Assembly (NCBI GenBank): GCA_024762755.1
Contig: JANTGX010000172.1
Span: forward strand, 1 to 5,381
Length of the DNA: 5,381 bases
Source: Gammaproteobacteria bacterium
GTDB taxonomy: Bacteria; Pseudomonadota; Gammaproteobacteria; SZUA-152
Direction: 5' to 3'
Below are positions 1 to 4,875 of the stretch, piece by piece; position 1 is the stretch's first letter; every line of letters starts with the position of its first letter. The position numbers and the translations under genes are program-made. The notes under the pieces were generated by a model that searched no databases, was not told the origin of the DNA, and saw only the letters and a program-made list of their open reading frames with translations.

Positions 1-110
1 CCGATCCGGAGATCATCTTCCATACCCCGGTCGAGCAGCGCTGGGAGGCCGCCGCCCGACTACTCGGCGTGGACATCAACCAGCTCACCGGCGACGCCGG
101 CCACGCATGA
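1..110 (+). CDS. yqgE: YqgE/AlgH family protein (UPF0301), C-terminal end only
   Basis: Only the last 35 codons are present; the gene begins before the window, and the reading frame runs from base 3 to the TGA at 108-110. The translation carries the family's typical C-terminus: a D-P-E-I-I-F-H-T-P-V stretch, then R-W-E-A-A-A-R-L-L-G-V-D, ending in A-G-H-A. E. coli YqgE ends in a closely similar way, including the terminal AGHA. The molecular function of the family is not firmly known. The stop codon overlaps the ruvX start in an ATGA, and the yqgE-ruvX pairing is widespread in gammaproteobacteria, which supports the call. This fragment is too short to say anything about the rest of the protein. 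Confidence 0.9.
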   Translation, partial: DPEIIFHTPVEQRWEAAARLLGVDINQLTGDAGHA

Positions 111-541
111 CCCGCGCGCCTCGTCGGGCACACACCTACCTCTGTTTCGACTTCGGCCTGCGCCGCATCGGCGTGGCCGTGGGTCAGGACCTCACCGGTA
201 CCGCCAGCGCCCTCACCACCCTGCCCGCACGCGACGGCAAACCCGACTGGGACGCCGTCGGCCGACTGATCGCCGAGTGGCACCCCGACGCCGTGGTGGT
301 CGGTCTGCCCCTCAACATGGACGGCACGGACCATACCCTCACCCACCTGGCGCGGCGCTTTGGCAATCAACTGCACGGGCGGTACAATCTGCCCGCCCAT
401 TTCATGGACGAGCGCCTCTCCTCCCTGGAGGCCGAGCATCTGCTCAAGGGCAAGGCACACCACAAACAAGACATCGACAAACTGGCCGCCAAGGTGATCC
501 TCGAATCCTGGCTGGCCGAGCAGCCGCAGGACGCCCCGTGA
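107..541 (+). CDS. ruvX: RuvX/YqgF, Holliday junction resolvase-like / pre-16S rRNA nuclease
   Basis: This 144-residue protein has the RNase H-like fold of the YqgF family, which in E. coli acts in 5'-end maturation of 16S rRNA and has been linked to Holliday junction processing. Visible motifs are the first acidic strand F-D-F-G-L-R-R-I-G-V-A-V-G (D15), the V-V-G-L-P-L-N-M-D-G-T strand and loop (64-74), M-D-E-R-L-S-S (100-106) and the C-terminal D-I-D-K-L-A-A-K helix (D124). D15, E102 and D124 are the likely metal-binding acidic set. Length is normal for the family. The ATG at 107 overlaps the yqgE stop (ATGA) and has no clear Shine-Dalgarno, so it probably depends on coupled translation. 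Its stop overlaps the pyrR GTG. A cytoplasmic housekeeping enzyme; its placement ahead of pyrR matches Pseudomonas. Confidence 0.95.
   Translation: MTRAPRRAHTYLCFDFGLRRIGVAVGQDLTGTASALTTLPARDGKPDWDAVGRLIAEWHPDAVVVGLPLNMDGTDHTLTHLARRFGNQLHGRYNLPAHFMDERLSSLEAEHLLKGKAHHKQDIDKLAAKVILESWLAEQPQDAP
528..531 (+). promoter_or_regulatory. Ribosome binding site supporting the pyrR GTG start
   Basis: An AGGA lies inside the end of ruvX, 6 nt before the GTG at 538. It supports choosing this GTG, which overlaps the ruvX stop as GTGA, over an upstream in-frame ATG at 277 that would overlap most of ruvX and add sequence unlike PyrR. Confidence 0.5.
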
Positions 542-1044
542 GCAGTGACGACGAAATCCAACGATGTCTCCGGCAGATGGCCGACGACCTGCGCCAGCGC
601 CTCGAGGCGGCCCGCATGGGCGACGCCCTGATGGTCGGCATCCACACCGGCGGGGTCTGGGTGGCGCGGCAGCTGCACGCGCAACTCGGCTTCGAACAGC
701 CCCTCGGCGAGCTGGACATCTCCTTCTACCGCGACGACTTCTCGCGCATCGGCATGAACCCGCAGGTGCGCCCCTCGCGCCTGCCGGTGGCCGTGGACGA
801 TCGCCACATCGTGCTGGTGGACGACGTGCTGCATACCGGGCGCACCATCCGCGCGGCCATGAACGAGCTGTTCGACTACGGCCGCCCGGCGAGCATCACC
901 CTGGCCGTGCTGGCCGAGCGCAGCGGCCGCGAGCTGCCCATCCAGGCCGACGTGGTGGGCCGGCACTTCGACCTCGGCGAACACGAGCACATCAAGCTCA
1001 GCGGCCCCGAGCCCCTGCAGCTGAGCATCGTGGAGGCGCCGTGA
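538..1044 (+). CDS. pyrR: PyrR, bifunctional pyr operon regulator / uracil phosphoribosyltransferase
   Basis: This 168-residue type I phosphoribosyltransferase would convert uracil plus PRPP to UMP and may regulate pyrimidine genes. Motifs follow the PyrR family: G-I-H-T-G-G (34-39), E-L-D-I-S-F-Y-R-D-D (58-67), the PRPP loop V-L-V-D-D-V-L-H-T-G-R-T (92-103, acidic pair D95-D96) and R-E-L-P-I (131-135). The start is a GTG overlapping the ruvX stop, with AGGA 6 nt upstream; the N-terminus then matches the B. subtilis protein from about its residue 13. Compared from memory with B. subtilis PyrR, residues reported to contact RNA are mostly changed: T18 is R12, H22 is D16, R146 is Q136 and K152 is R142, with only R141 (R131) kept. 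There is no leader for an attenuator before it. Enzymatic activity is likely; RNA-binding control is doubtful. Confidence 0.94.
   Translation: MSSDDEIQRCLRQMADDLRQRLEAARMGDALMVGIHTGGVWVARQLHAQLGFEQPLGELDISFYRDDFSRIGMNPQVRPSRLPVAVDDRHIVLVDDVLHTGRTIRAAMNELFDYGRPASITLAVLAERSGRELPIQADVVGRHFDLGEHEHIKLSGPEPLQLSIVEAP
1032..1036 (+). promoter_or_regulatory. Ribosome binding site setting the pyrB start
   Basis: GGAGG within the last codons of pyrR, 4 nt before the GTG at 1041. With the GTGA overlap it picks this start out of a frame that stays open far upstream (to 564). The resulting N-terminus is similar in length to Pseudomonas PyrB. Confidence 0.6.
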
Positions 1045-2027
1045 GACGCCGCAGCCTGCAGCACGACGAGCAGGGCCGCCTGCGCCATCTGCTGACCATC
1101 GAGGGCCTCAAGCGGGCACAGATCGTCGACATCCTGGACACCGCCGAGTCGTTCATCTCGGTGGGTGAGCAGAAGGTGCGCAAGGTGCCGCTGCTGCGCG
1201 GCAAGACCGTGGTCAATCTGTTCTTCGAGGCCAGCACGCGCACCCTCACCACCTTCGAGCTGGCCGCCAAGCGTCTCTCCGCCGACGTGCTCAAGATCAA
1301 CATCAACACCTCGGCCACGGTCAAGGGCGAGAGCCTGCTCGACATGCTGCACAACCTCGAGGCCATGCAGTGCGACATGTTCGTGGTGCGCCACGCCGAC
1401 AGCGGCGCCGCACACCTCATCGCCCGCCACGTGGCGCCGCACGTGAGCGTCATCAATGCCGGCGACGGCAGCCACGCCCACCCCACCCAGGCCCTGCTCG
1501 ACATGCTCACCATCCGCCGCCGCAAGGGGGAGTTCGCCCCGCTCACGGTGGCCATCGTCGGCGACATCATGCACTCGCGGGTGGCCCGCTCGCAGATCCA
1601 CGCGCTGACCACCCTGGGCGTCTCCGAGCTGCGCGTGGTGGCGCCCAAGACCCTCATCCCGGCCGCCGTGGAGAGCCTCGGCGTGCACGTCTGCCACGAC
1701 CTCGACGAGGGCCTGCGCGACGCCGACGTGGTGATCATGCTGCGCCTGCAGAAGGAACGCATGCAGGGCGCGCTGCTGCCCAGCGAGGGCGAATACTTCG
1801 CCCACTTCGGCCTCACCGAGGAACGCCTCGCGGTGGCCAAGCCAGACGCCATCGTCATGCACCCCGGCCCCATCAATCGCGGGGTGGAGATCGCCTCCAG
1901 CGTCGCCGACGGCCCGCAGTCGGTGATCCTCGAGCAGGTCAGCAACGGCATCGCGGTGCGCATGGCGGTGATGTCCATGACCCTCGGCCGCCCGCCGGCG
2001 GACACCGCGGAGGTGCAGGCCGGATGA
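1041..2027 (+). CDS. pyrB: Aspartate carbamoyltransferase catalytic chain
   Basis: This 328-residue cytoplasmic enzyme joins carbamoyl phosphate and L-aspartate to give N-carbamoyl-L-aspartate, the first committed step of pyrimidine synthesis. The carbamoyl-phosphate loop S-T-R-T is at 65-68, and the mobile loop S91/K95 would reach the neighbouring subunit's active site. R117, H147 and Q150 (in H-P-T-Q), R180, R235/Q237 and the P-G-P loop (275-277) match E. coli R105, H134, Q137, R167, R229/Q231 and P266-P268. The sequence and its 20-residue N-terminal lead-in resemble the Pseudomonas class A enzyme, which needs a dihydroorotase-like partner rather than PyrI; that partner gene overlaps its stop. 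No pyrI is present. One oddity: L69 follows STRT where most relatives carry arginine (STRTR). The GTG start overlaps the pyrR stop as GTGA. Confidence 0.97.
   Translation: MRRRSLQHDEQGRLRHLLTIEGLKRAQIVDILDTAESFISVGEQKVRKVPLLRGKTVVNLFFEASTRTLTTFELAAKRLSADVLKININTSATVKGESLLDMLHNLEAMQCDMFVVRHADSGAAHLIARHVAPHVSVINAGDGSHAHPTQALLDMLTIRRRKGEFAPLTVAIVGDIMHSRVARSQIHALTTLGVSELRVVAPKTLIPAAVESLGVHVCHDLDEGLRDADVVIMLRLQKERMQGALLPSEGEYFAHFGLTEERLAVAKPDAIVMHPGPINRGVEIASSVADGPQSVILEQVSNGIAVRMAVMSMTLGRPPADTAEVQAG
2009..2014 (+). promoter_or_regulatory. Ribosome binding site setting the pyrX start
   Basis: GGAGGT near the end of pyrB, 9 nt before the ATG at 2024. It is the strongest Shine-Dalgarno on the plus strand of the window. 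It fixes the start inside a frame that stays open back to 1370; the upstream extension is arginine/proline-rich shadow sequence. Confidence 0.65.
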
Positions 2028-3316
2028 AGATCAGCATCCAACACGGCCGGCTCATCGACCCGGCCAACGGCATCGACACCCACGCCGACCTGCACATCGC
2101 CGACGAGCGCATCGCCGGCGTCGGCGACGCCCCTGCAGGCTTCGTCGCCGACGCTCACATCGATGCCAGCGGCCAGGTGGTGTGTCCCGGTCTCATCGAC
2201 CTGCGCGCCCGCCTGGGCGAGCCCGGCGGCGAATCCGGCGCCAGCATCGCCAGCGAGACCGCCGCCGCCGCCAGCGCCGGCATCACCACCCTGGTCTGCC
2301 CGCCGGACGGCGAGGCCCTCATCGACAATCCCGCGGTGGCCGATCTCATCCGCCACCGCGCCAAGCTCGCCGGCCATGCCCGCGTGCTCTCCCTGGGCGC
2401 CCTGACCCAGGGCCTCGACGGCCATCAGCTGGCCGAGATGGGCGCCCTCAAGGAGGCCGGCTGCATCGGCGTGAGCAACGGCCTGCGAGCGGTGGAGAAC
2501 ACCCAGGTGATGCGGCGCGCCATGGAATACGCCGCCAGCCAGGGGCTCACCGTGTTCCTCCACGCCGAGGACCCCTGGCTGGCGGCGGGCGGCTGTGCCC
2601 ACGAGGGTGCGGTGAGCGTGCGCCTGGGCCTGCAGGGCATCCCCGAGGCGGCCGAGACCATCGCCGTGGCGCGCGACCTGCAGCTCATCGAGCAGACCGG
2701 CGCCCGCGCCCACTTCGGCCTGCTCTCCAGTGCCCGTGCCCTGCGCATGATCGCCCGCGCCCGTTTCGACGGCCTGCCGGTGAGCGCCGACGTTGCCGCC
2801 CACCAGCTCTACCTCACCGAGATGGACATCGGCTACTTCGACACCCAGTGTCACGTGCGCCCCCCGCTGCGCACCCAGGCCGACCGCGACGGCCTGCGCC
2901 AGGGGCTGCACGAGGGCACCCTCGGCGCCATCTGCTCGGACCACCGGCCGCACGGCGCCGACGCCAAGCTGGCCCCCTTCCCCGCCTCCGAGCCCGGCAT
3001 CAGCGCCCTCGAGACCCTCCTGCCCCTGACCCTGCGCCTGGCCGACGAGGGGCTGCTCAGCCTCTCCCAGGCCCTCGCCTGCGTCACCCAGCGGCCGGCG
3101 GAGATCCTCGGCCTCCTGGCGCGCGGCGAAGGCGGCAGTCTCGCCGTCGGGGCGCGCGCCGACGTCTGCCTGTTCGATCCGGAGACCTACTGGGAACTGC
3201 GCGCCGAAGAGATGCACAGCGCCGGGCACAACACGCCGTTCCTCGGTTGGGAGCTGAAGGGGCGGGTCACCGCCTGCCTGCTCGCCGGCCAGATCACCCA
3301 TCACTACTGCGACTGA
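2024..3316 (+). CDS. pyrX: Dihydroorotase-like protein (PyrC'/PyrX type), probably non-catalytic ATCase partner
   Basis: This 430-residue amidohydrolase-fold protein has the length and layout of a type I dihydroorotase: an N-terminal beta segment, P-G-L-I-D at 55-59, then the barrel and a C-terminal beta segment. It has lost most metal ligands. The H-x-H after P-G-x-x-D is R61-A-R63, the following L-R-E-P-G is L-G-E-P-G, the bridging-Asp region reads S-N-G (151-153), and the barrel histidine of the H-V-S-T type motif is L233. H180 (in L-H-A-E-D) and D306 (in S-D-H-R-P-H) remain. The same pattern of loss is known for Pseudomonas PyrC', which is inactive but needed to assemble the dodecameric ATCase with PyrB. 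Its ATG overlaps the pyrB stop, fitting 1:1 production. Automatic annotation would probably call it dihydroorotase (pyrC); activity is unlikely, so a true PyrC is expected elsewhere. Confidence 0.93.
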   Translation: MKISIQHGRLIDPANGIDTHADLHIADERIAGVGDAPAGFVADAHIDASGQVVCPGLIDLRARLGEPGGESGASIASETAAAASAGITTLVCPPDGEALIDNPAVADLIRHRAKLAGHARVLSLGALTQGLDGHQLAEMGALKEAGCIGVSNGLRAVENTQVMRRAMEYAASQGLTVFLHAEDPWLAAGGCAHEGAVSVRLGLQGIPEAAETIAVARDLQLIEQTGARAHFGLLSSARALRMIARARFDGLPVSADVAAHQLYLTEMDIGYFDTQCHVRPPLRTQADRDGLRQGLHEGTLGAICSDHRPHGADAKLAPFPASEPGISALETLLPLTLRLADEGLLSLSQALACVTQRPAEILGLLARGEGGSLAVGARADVCLFDPETYWELRAEEMHSAGHNTPFLGWELKGRVTACLLAGQITHHYCD

Positions 3317-3320
3317 CACC

Positions 3321-4202
3321 ATGAGCCAAGCCCACCGCGACACCCTGTACGTCGAAGATGCCCGCATCCTCGCCCGCGAGGCCTTCGACGGCGACCAGGT
3401 GATCCTCCGCCTGCACGCGCCGCAGATGGCCGCCCGCGCACGCCCCGGGCAATTCGCCCACATCCAGTGCGACTCCTGCCTGCCCCTGCGCCGACCCATC
3501 TCCATCATGCGCGTGGATGCCAAGGCCGGCTGGGCCGATTTCCTCTTCAAGGTGGTGGGCGAGGGCACCCGCCGTCTGGCCGAGCGGCGGGTGGACGAGC
3601 GCCTCAGCCTGATCGCCCCCATCGGCCAGCCCTTCACCTACCAGCTGCAACACCGCCGGCCGCTGCTCATCGGTGGCGGCGTGGGCATGCCGCCCATGAT
3701 CTTTCTCGCCGAGGAGATGCACGCGGTGACCGGCGCCTACGAACCGCTGGTGATCCTTGGCTCCGAGGTGCCCTTCCCCTTCCAGAGCCGGCCCTCTCAA
3801 CTCCTCGTCCCCGGCCTGCCGGAGGGCGTGATCGCCGCCATGCCCCTACTCGACGACTGGCGCGTCGCCTCGCGCCTGGCCAGCCTGCAGGGCTATCCCG
3901 GCACCTATGAGGGTTATGTCACGGATCTGGCGCGCGCCTGGCTGGACGGTCTGGACGCGGCCGCGCGCAAGGAAGTGGCGGTGTTCGCCTGTGGCCCGCA
4001 TCCCATGCTGGAGGCAGTGGCCGCGCTGGCCGAGGAATACCACCTGCCCTGCCAGGTCTCGCTGGAGGAGTTCATGGCCTGTGGGGTGGGGGGCTGTGCC
4101 GGTTGTGTGGTACCGGTGGAGACACCCCGCGGCCCGGCCATGCAGCGGGTGTGTGTGGACGGCCCGGTGTTCGACGCGCGCAGCGTGTTCCCGCCCGCCT
4201 GA
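3321..4202 (+). CDS. pyrK: Dihydroorotate dehydrogenase electron-transfer subunit (PyrK-like, FAD/[2Fe-2S])
   Basis: This 293-residue ferredoxin-reductase-family protein would carry electrons between dihydroorotate dehydrogenase and NAD+. The FAD domain shows P-G-Q-F (42-45), R-R-P-I-S-I (57-62, identical to the Lactococcus PyrK motif), V-G-E-G-T (79-83) and P-I-G-Q-P-F (100-105). The pyridine-nucleotide domain has G-G-G-V-G-M-P-P (118-125) and A-C-G-P-H-P-M-L (223-230). The C-terminus has the PyrK iron-sulfur set C254-x4-C259-x2-C262-x15-C278 followed by D-G-P-V-F. It is roughly 30 residues longer than Lactococcus PyrK (262 aa), mostly between the nucleotide loop and the CGP motif. The gene starts 4 nt after pyrX with no evident Shine-Dalgarno. 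No pyrD adjoins it. Related hydrogenase or sulfur-reductase gamma subunits share the fold; position in a pyr operon and the Cys spacing favour PyrK. Confidence 0.88.
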   Translation: MSQAHRDTLYVEDARILAREAFDGDQVILRLHAPQMAARARPGQFAHIQCDSCLPLRRPISIMRVDAKAGWADFLFKVVGEGTRRLAERRVDERLSLIAPIGQPFTYQLQHRRPLLIGGGVGMPPMIFLAEEMHAVTGAYEPLVILGSEVPFPFQSRPSQLLVPGLPEGVIAAMPLLDDWRVASRLASLQGYPGTYEGYVTDLARAWLDGLDAAARKEVAVFACGPHPMLEAVAALAEEYHLPCQVSLEEFMACGVGGCAGCVVPVETPRGPAMQRVCVDGPVFDARSVFPPA

Positions 4203-4217
4203 GGCTATTCGGCCTCG
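4200..4217. terminator. Small inverted repeat across the converging stop codons (weak terminator candidate)
   Basis: GAGGC at 4201-4205 pairs with GCCTC at 4212-4216 around a 6-nt loop, extendable by one T-G wobble pair (4200/4217). It covers both the pyrK TGA and the ptsH TAG. No T-run follows on either strand, so it is not a canonical intrinsic terminator. It is the only structure I can find at the only place where a terminator would be expected, and a 5-bp stem in GC-rich DNA may be chance. Confidence 0.2.
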
Positions 4218-4480
4218 TCGAAGCGACGTGCGATGAGCGCCTCGAGGGCCGCCACGGCCTCCTCGGCGTCCGCCCCCTCGGCCTCGATCTCCACCTCGCT
4301 GCCCTTGGCCGCAGCCAGCATCATCACGCCGAGGATGCTCTTGGCGTTGACCCTCGCCGTACCCTTCAGCAGGGACACCTCGGCCGTGAAACGGCCCGCC
4401 TCGGCCACCAGCTTGGCCGCCGCACGGGCATGCAGACCCAGCTTGTTGACGATGGTGACGCGTCGCCGCAGGGTGCTCAT
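4205..4480 (-). CDS. ptsH: HPr-family phosphocarrier protein (HPr/NPr type)
   Basis: A 91-residue cytoplasmic phosphocarrier. The active-site segment N-K-L-G-L-H-A-R-A-A places the phosphorylated histidine at H17, followed by the conserved R19. The regulatory-serine region N-A-K-S-I-L-G-V-M puts a serine at S48 in a context resembling HPr proteins modified by HPr kinase. The ATG overlaps the stop of the upstream EIIA gene (ATGA), so the two are co-translated. It would pass phosphate from enzyme I (or its Ntr paralogue PtsP) to EIIA proteins such as its neighbour. It is the last gene of this operon: the expected next gene in many proteobacteria, ptsI, is absent and the pyr operon lies 2 nt away. 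Sequence alone does not separate HPr from NPr; the rapZ context favours a regulatory role. Confidence 0.92.
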   Translation of the reverse strand: MSTLRRRVTIVNKLGLHARAAAKLVAEAGRFTAEVSLLKGTARVNAKSILGVMMLAAAKGSEVEIEAEGADAEEAVAALEALIARRFDEAE

Positions 4481-4875
4481 GCCGCCCCGCAGGTGTGCAT
4501 CACCACCCCCTGACGCCCCCCCTCCACGGCACGTTCGGCGAGGGCCTGTAGGTCCAGCTGGGGATAGTTGAAGACCCGCAGCAGCATGGGCAGGTTGAGC
4601 CCCGCCACCACCAGCACGCGATCCTGGCAGGCGAGGGTGCAGGCGACGTTGCTCGGCGTGGCGCCGAACATGTCGGTGAGCACCAACACGCCGTCGCCAC
4701 TGTCCAGCTCCTGCAGCAGCGAGAGGGCCGTCTGCTTCATGGCCTCGGGGTCGGAATCGAAGGGGATGCTCAGGGTGCGGGTGGCCAGGGGGCAGACGCT
4801 GAGGGTCTTCACCGCGATGTCCAGCACTACCTCGCCGAGGGCGCCATGACTGACCAACAGGACGCCGATGGTCAC
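4477..4875 (-). CDS. PTS EIIA component, mannose (EIIA-Man) family
   Basis: A 132-residue stand-alone EIIA-Man domain. It opens with the family's first strand and active-site loop, I-G-V-L-L-V-S-H-G, placing the phosphorylated histidine at H10. The second signature, L-T-D-M-F-G-A-T-P-S-N (66-76), carries the conserved D68. Length is that of the isolated IIA domain; no IIB domain is fused and no IIB, IIC or IID gene is visible. The start is a GTG overlapping the rapZ stop (GTGA), and its own stop overlaps ptsH. Such rapZ-EIIA-HPr sets in proteobacteria are thought to form a regulatory phosphorelay rather than a sugar transporter. It probably receives phosphate from the downstream HPr; the final target cannot be read from this sequence. 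Confidence 0.9.
   Translation of the reverse strand: MTIGVLLVSHGALGEVVLDIAVKTLSVCPLATRTLSIPFDSDPEAMKQTALSLLQELDSGDGVLVLTDMFGATPSNVACTLACQDRVLVVAGLNLPMLLRVFNYPQLDLQALAERAVEGGRQGVVMHTCGAA

Noticed and set aside
277..537. Upstream extension of the pyrR frame to an ATG at 277
   Set aside because: It would overlap most of ruvX and adds Arg/Pro-rich sequence unlike PyrR. The GTG at 538 with AGGA and the GTGA overlap gives a family-length protein.
876..1862. His/Val/Gly-rich minus-strand frame of 328 codons opposite pyrB
   Set aside because: Shadow of the pyrB codons (GTG and CAC complements), with no domain-like pattern and no ribosome binding site I could support.
2258..2280. Repeated GCC triplets in pyrX, considered as a short tandem repeat
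   Set aside because: It encodes a short alanine-rich helix (A80-A85) in a conserved part of the barrel, with only a few repeats; it is consistent with GC-rich codon use.
998..3637. Very long minus-strand open frame (879 codons) opposite pyrB, pyrX and the start of pyrK
   Set aside because: It is antisense to three well-recognised genes and its translation is low-complexity (Ala/Gly/Arg/His-rich) without a recognisable domain. Such long antisense frames are common in GC-rich DNA because stop codons are rare there.
4083..4093. G-rich run in pyrK, considered as a possible G-quadruplex
   Set aside because: The bases simply encode the C-G-V-G-G-C part of the iron-sulfur cluster motif, and a fourth well-spaced G-tract is weak.
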